A stretch of 64,000 bases of DNA from Shinisaurus crocodilurus. Its lineage: Eukaryota; Chordata; Lepidosauria; Squamata; Shinisauridae. A program made the position numbers and the translations under genes. Below, piece after piece: positions 60,842 through 64,000 of this stretch. Location of the stretch: assembly GCA_021292165.1 (NCBI GenBank), contig CM037879.1, positions 19,987,525-20,051,524 on the forward strand, in the 5' to 3' direction. The notes below the pieces were generated by a model. That model was not told the DNA's origin, did not search any database, and saw only the letters and a list, made by a program, of their open reading frames with translations. Position 1 is the stretch's first letter. Each line of letters opens with the position of its first letter.

Positions 60842-62175
60842 CAGTGGAGGCTGGTTGCTCCAATGTCAGTGGGGCAGTGTATCCACTCCAGGTGTTAGTC
60901 TGAACTTTTAAGGAGCTATCCACTGTGCTGAACCCTAGCCCCAAAATAAGTTCGGCACCATGGATGGCTCCTTCAAAGTTCAGACTGCCGCCTGGAGTGG
61001 ATACACCACGCAGGGCCGGATTAAGAGCATTATGGGCCTGGTGCTGAGGATTTTGGTGAGCCTTTTTATGGAAATAAATAAAATGAAGGCGCAATTTTAT
61101 ATTAAAACAAATTAAATATTTTAATTACCATTAAAGTGCCAAAACAGAACATATTGAAAATATTTCTTTTTTAAAAAAAACAATAAGCTTGTTAACTCAA
61201 TAAAACCGTTATAAATAGAACATTCACAACAACCATTTTTAAATAAACATAAACCATATAAACAATTTAAATATAAGTGTATGATGTTTGGCTCATAAAA
61301 ATTTGTTCCTTAAAGTATTATTATTATTATTATTATTAAAGCATCATAATCAATACAGCCTGCGTTATGATTATGGTGCAGAGAGTAACACTTGAAATAA
61401 ATAGCAACCACTAGTTTTAAACACACAAACAGGTTATTCACTGAACTCTAACCTGCATTTAAACTAAATGAATCAAGCTGGTAGATTAAAATGAAATTAC
61501 ACATTAACTTTTCTTCCTTTTTTACTTGCAAATTCCTCAATTTGGAAGGCAGGAGGAGCGGCGGGCACTGCAAACACTGCAGGTCCGGGAGCTTTTTGCA
61601 GCAACTTGCACCGAGAAGCCCCTCCGGGAAGCGGTCGTCTCCCACCCCCCAACCTTGCTCCTGCTCTCACCCAAGTGCTGCACCCGGAATCCCTGGCGCG
61701 CTTCAGCTCTTCGCCCGGGAAAACTCGCGAGGAGGCCAATTTCCAAGCGCACCCTCTATGGACCATAGAGATAGGAAAGGGGGTTTGAATGAAACACACA
61801 CAGCCTAGACTTCCGGCTCCCTTTGAGCATCAGGCAGCCGCCTAGCGCAGAGCAAGAGGAGCTGCTCTACAGCTATAGATGCCCTGGTCCCATCTCTTTG
61901 CTCGGGGCGCTCTCCAAAGAGGCCGCGTTCGCTGAGGAACTGGAAGTGTCGCTGCGGTTTCAAGGGTGCCAAGAATTGGGCTTTGCAGGTTTGCAGACGG
62001 ACAGTAGCTGAGACTCAAGGGCAAGTGCGGCAGCAGCAGCAGGCGGCGGTGCGGCTCGGGCGAGTGGGCGCTGCCGGGCCTGTGGGCCTATTTTGTGGTA
62101 GGGGCCTGGAGCTGCAGCTCCAATAGCCCCTATCTTAATCCGGCCCTGACACCACGCCACTGACATTGGAGCCAC
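60842..62175. mobile_element. Palindromic MITE split by a hAT-like element
   Basis: GCAGTGGAGGCTGGTTGCTC and CCAATGTCAGTGG at the left mirror CCACTGACATTGGAGCCAC at 62157-62175. The sister copy at 50509-50706 lacks the insertion. The extreme right end is eroded. Confidence 0.7.
61011..62148. mobile_element. hAT-like element with CpG-rich interior, perfect TSD
   Basis: Ends CAGGGCCGGATTAAGAG and ATCTTAATCCGGCCCTG, with perfect ACACCACG at 61003-61010 and 62149-62156. The left half is AT-rich. The right half (about 61540-62070) is CpG-rich, with overlapping frames of 60-105 residues on both strands, none recognised. Part of the interior could be captured host DNA. No transposase motif. Confidence 0.88.
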
Positions 62176-62589
62176 ATATATCCTTGGCGGCACCACGGAA
62201 AAGGCACTAGCCCAGGCAATCTTGGACAACTAGTGTGAGGAGCTGGCTGGAGTGTGGGCAATGGATAGGACCTTGTAAAGGAACAGCCCAATTTCCCCTC
62301 TGATACTCCCGTGGGCATGGCTCTGGTTTGTTCCATTTCTCTGAACGTATACTGGAGTTTCCACATAATGTTCCTAATAATCATTTTAAAAGGGAGCTGT
62401 TTATCAACCTACCTGTCTCTGCTGAGTGCTGATCTGAGAGCAGAACCTATTGGGGCATGGAAGTCCTCCTCCACCCCTGAGACCCACAGGCAAAGAGGAA
62501 ATAGTACAGAGGAGGCTGAGGAGGGAGTGGTGGAAGACAACTTTATCAGCCTGCCCACTCTATAAGATCAGCAATGGAGGCCTTTCTCA
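62176..62589. other. Unassigned sequence
   Basis: Frames at 62130-62384 and 62311-62565 have no motif. The end may already be L2, since the L2 3' coding part begins near 62590. Confidence 0.3.
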
Positions 62590-62969
62590 CTGGCTTGCCT
62601 TTGAGGGCGGTTAGATAAGCAAGTGCAAAGGAGAGGGCCTTTTCTGCAGTGGCCCCACGTTTCTGGAATGGGTTACCATCTGCGGTCTGTCAGGCCCCAT
62701 CATTACAAGCTTTTAGGAAAGCCTTGAAGACTTATCAGTTTTCTTTGGCCTTTTCTTGTGCTATATTGGACTGTCCTTGATTTTTAGCTGCAATTGTGTG
62801 TTAGATTTTAATATCGTCTGGGCTGGATGTCTGCCATTATTGCTGGTGTTGATTTCATTACTTTCTTCTGTTTTATTATTGTACAGAATTTTATACTCTA
62901 AGCTGCCTTGAGAGGGCTTTTGCACTTACCCAGGGTGGCTTTGAAATATTTTAAATAAATAAATAAATA
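62590..62969 (+). mobile_element. L2-type LINE 3' end
   Basis: GAGAGGGCCTTTTCTGCAGTGG, GTTTCTGGAATGGGTTACC, then the 3' UTR with TAAGCTGCCTTGAGAGGGC and AATAAATAAATAAATAAAA. No intact frame. Confidence 0.8.
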
Positions 62970-63177
62970 AAACTTGCCTTTTTGTCACAGGCCATGGAAA
63001 GACAAATGCCATTTCTGACTATACCAAAATATAAGGGCCTGTTTCCAAAATAAAAAGGACTCCGTAGCCAAACACAAGGCCTACTGTTTTGCATAGCACT
63101 TGCCAATTAAATAAGATGCCAAGATTATCAGGCAAATTTTAAAGGACTATGGATGAAATCATACTGTAAGTAGAGCA

Positions 63178-63218
<41 letters not shown>

Positions 63219-63780
63219 GTTCCATTTGAAACACCTCCTTAAATTTAAACTAAACTGTTTCTTGCCCAAGGAGTGGGAGTTGGCAGGTTAGAGGCCATTA
63301 TCCATCACTCTGCTAATTGTGAGTTTGACTAGCCCTTGGAACTTTTCTCCCTTACTCTGCAAGTTCTTTTCACTATGGATCGCAAGAAAACAAAATAATC
63401 AGCCACAGAAGCGAAACACACCACTTTGCTAATTTTAAAACAGAGCTGGAAAACATTGGGGAAGAGCTTTAATTGGATTCAGCAACACGGGAGGCCCTTT
63501 TAGCACCCAGCCATTAAGGCTTTTCCCACTTCTTCTGGGATGAAATACTGTGTGGATAGGACAGGGACTTAAACACTAGAGGGTTGTTTTGTGGGTAGCA
63601 CTGGATTGACAGTGGTGCCTTGCGCCTTGCCTGCCTAGGCTCTGAGATCCACCTTGCATCTTGCTTCCCTTCCCGAGTTCTGTGCAGGGCTTCTTTGTGG
63701 GGGAAAACTACTGTGGGAGTTAAGAAGACTCATGCATTCTTCCAGACCTGAACAGCTGCTTGTGGCCTACTAGCCAGATT
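62970..63780. other. Unassigned, with a (TC)n microsatellite
   Basis: A (TC)n tract of about 36 bp lies at 63180-63215. Otherwise no gene or repeat recognised. Confidence 0.35.
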
Positions 63781-63980
63781 TTAGAAAGCTGCTTTATACC
63801 ACGTCAGATGATGTGTCCATGTCAATTCTGTATTGTCTACCCTGACAGGCAACAGCTTTCCAGAATCTTGGGCAGAGGGGGCCCTTTCCATCACCTTTTG
63901 ACTGGAGATGCCAAGGATTTGACCGGACACCTTCTGCACGCAAAGCATGTGCTCTACCACTGAGCTGTGGACCCTCCCAT
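63781..63980 (-). mobile_element. tRNA-derived SINE (AGCTCAGTGG type), minus
   Basis: TAGAAAGCTGCTTTATACC at the left and the inverted tRNA head GCATGTGCTCTACCACTGAGC at the right. The middle (CAGGCAACAGCTTTCCAGAATC) is diverged and carries a short insertion relative to 51827. Confidence 0.75.
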
Positions 63981-64000
63981 GTTTTACAGCTGGCCAGGTT

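Overview
The window reads as repeat-dense intergenic or intronic DNA from a squamate reptile (lizard-type) genome. The case rests on the repeat mix: CR1 and L2 LINEs, many tRNA-derived SINEs of the Sauria-SINE type, a 5S-rRNA-derived SINE with a CR1-like tail, an L1-like 3' end, many non-autonomous hAT-, Harbinger- and Tigger-like elements, and solo LTRs. I found no convincing host protein-coding gene, rRNA or tRNA gene. The open reading frames are LINE relics, low-complexity GC-rich frames inside transposons, or chance frames. Species and repeat-library names are inferred by eye and need a database search.

Layout. 0-3 kb: a minus-strand L2 interrupted by a minus-strand CR1, then a clean 5'-truncated L1-like insertion with a 16-bp target duplication. 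4.9-6.3 kb: a 1.43-kb hAT-like element with a perfect 8-bp target duplication (TSD). 6.4-12 kb: L2 and SINE fragments and much unassigned DNA. 12-13.1 kb: a hAT-like element with GAGTC pentamer arrays nested in an older hAT-like element. 13.6-16.3 kb: LINE tail, L2, foldback elements. 17.4-17.9 kb: a CpG-rich stretch I cannot tie to a repeat. 18.6-20.6 kb: SINEs and foldbacks. 22.1-24.2 kb: a nest of CR1, MITE, hAT and SINE capped by an inverted duplication. 26.1-27.4 kb: a solo LTR inside a hAT-like element. 28-31.9 kb: hAT-like, L2, Harbinger-like and two Tigger-like elements. 33.9-37.5 kb: a foldback element and a second solo LTR that carries a hAT-like insertion. 40.6-48.5 kb: a second GAGTC element, a SINE split by another solo LTR, nested LINEs. 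48.7-56.9 kb: two 5S-type SINEs, foldbacks and a CpG-rich hAT-like element. 57.4-62.2 kb: a third related LTR inside a foldback element, a Harbinger-like element, and a hAT-like element with a CpG-rich interior. 62.6-64 kb: L2 and SINE.

The most informative property is stratigraphy. Many junctions keep exact target duplications: 8 bp for hAT-like, 5 bp for LTRs, TA for Tigger-like, TAA for Harbinger-like and 16 bp for L1. Several hosts have an uninterrupted sister copy elsewhere in the window that serves as an empty site. The order of insertion can therefore be read from this one locus. The elements do not form a pathway. The only functional links are parasitic: SINEs and truncated LINEs depend on LINE enzymes, and MITEs and foldbacks depend on transposases supplied from elsewhere.
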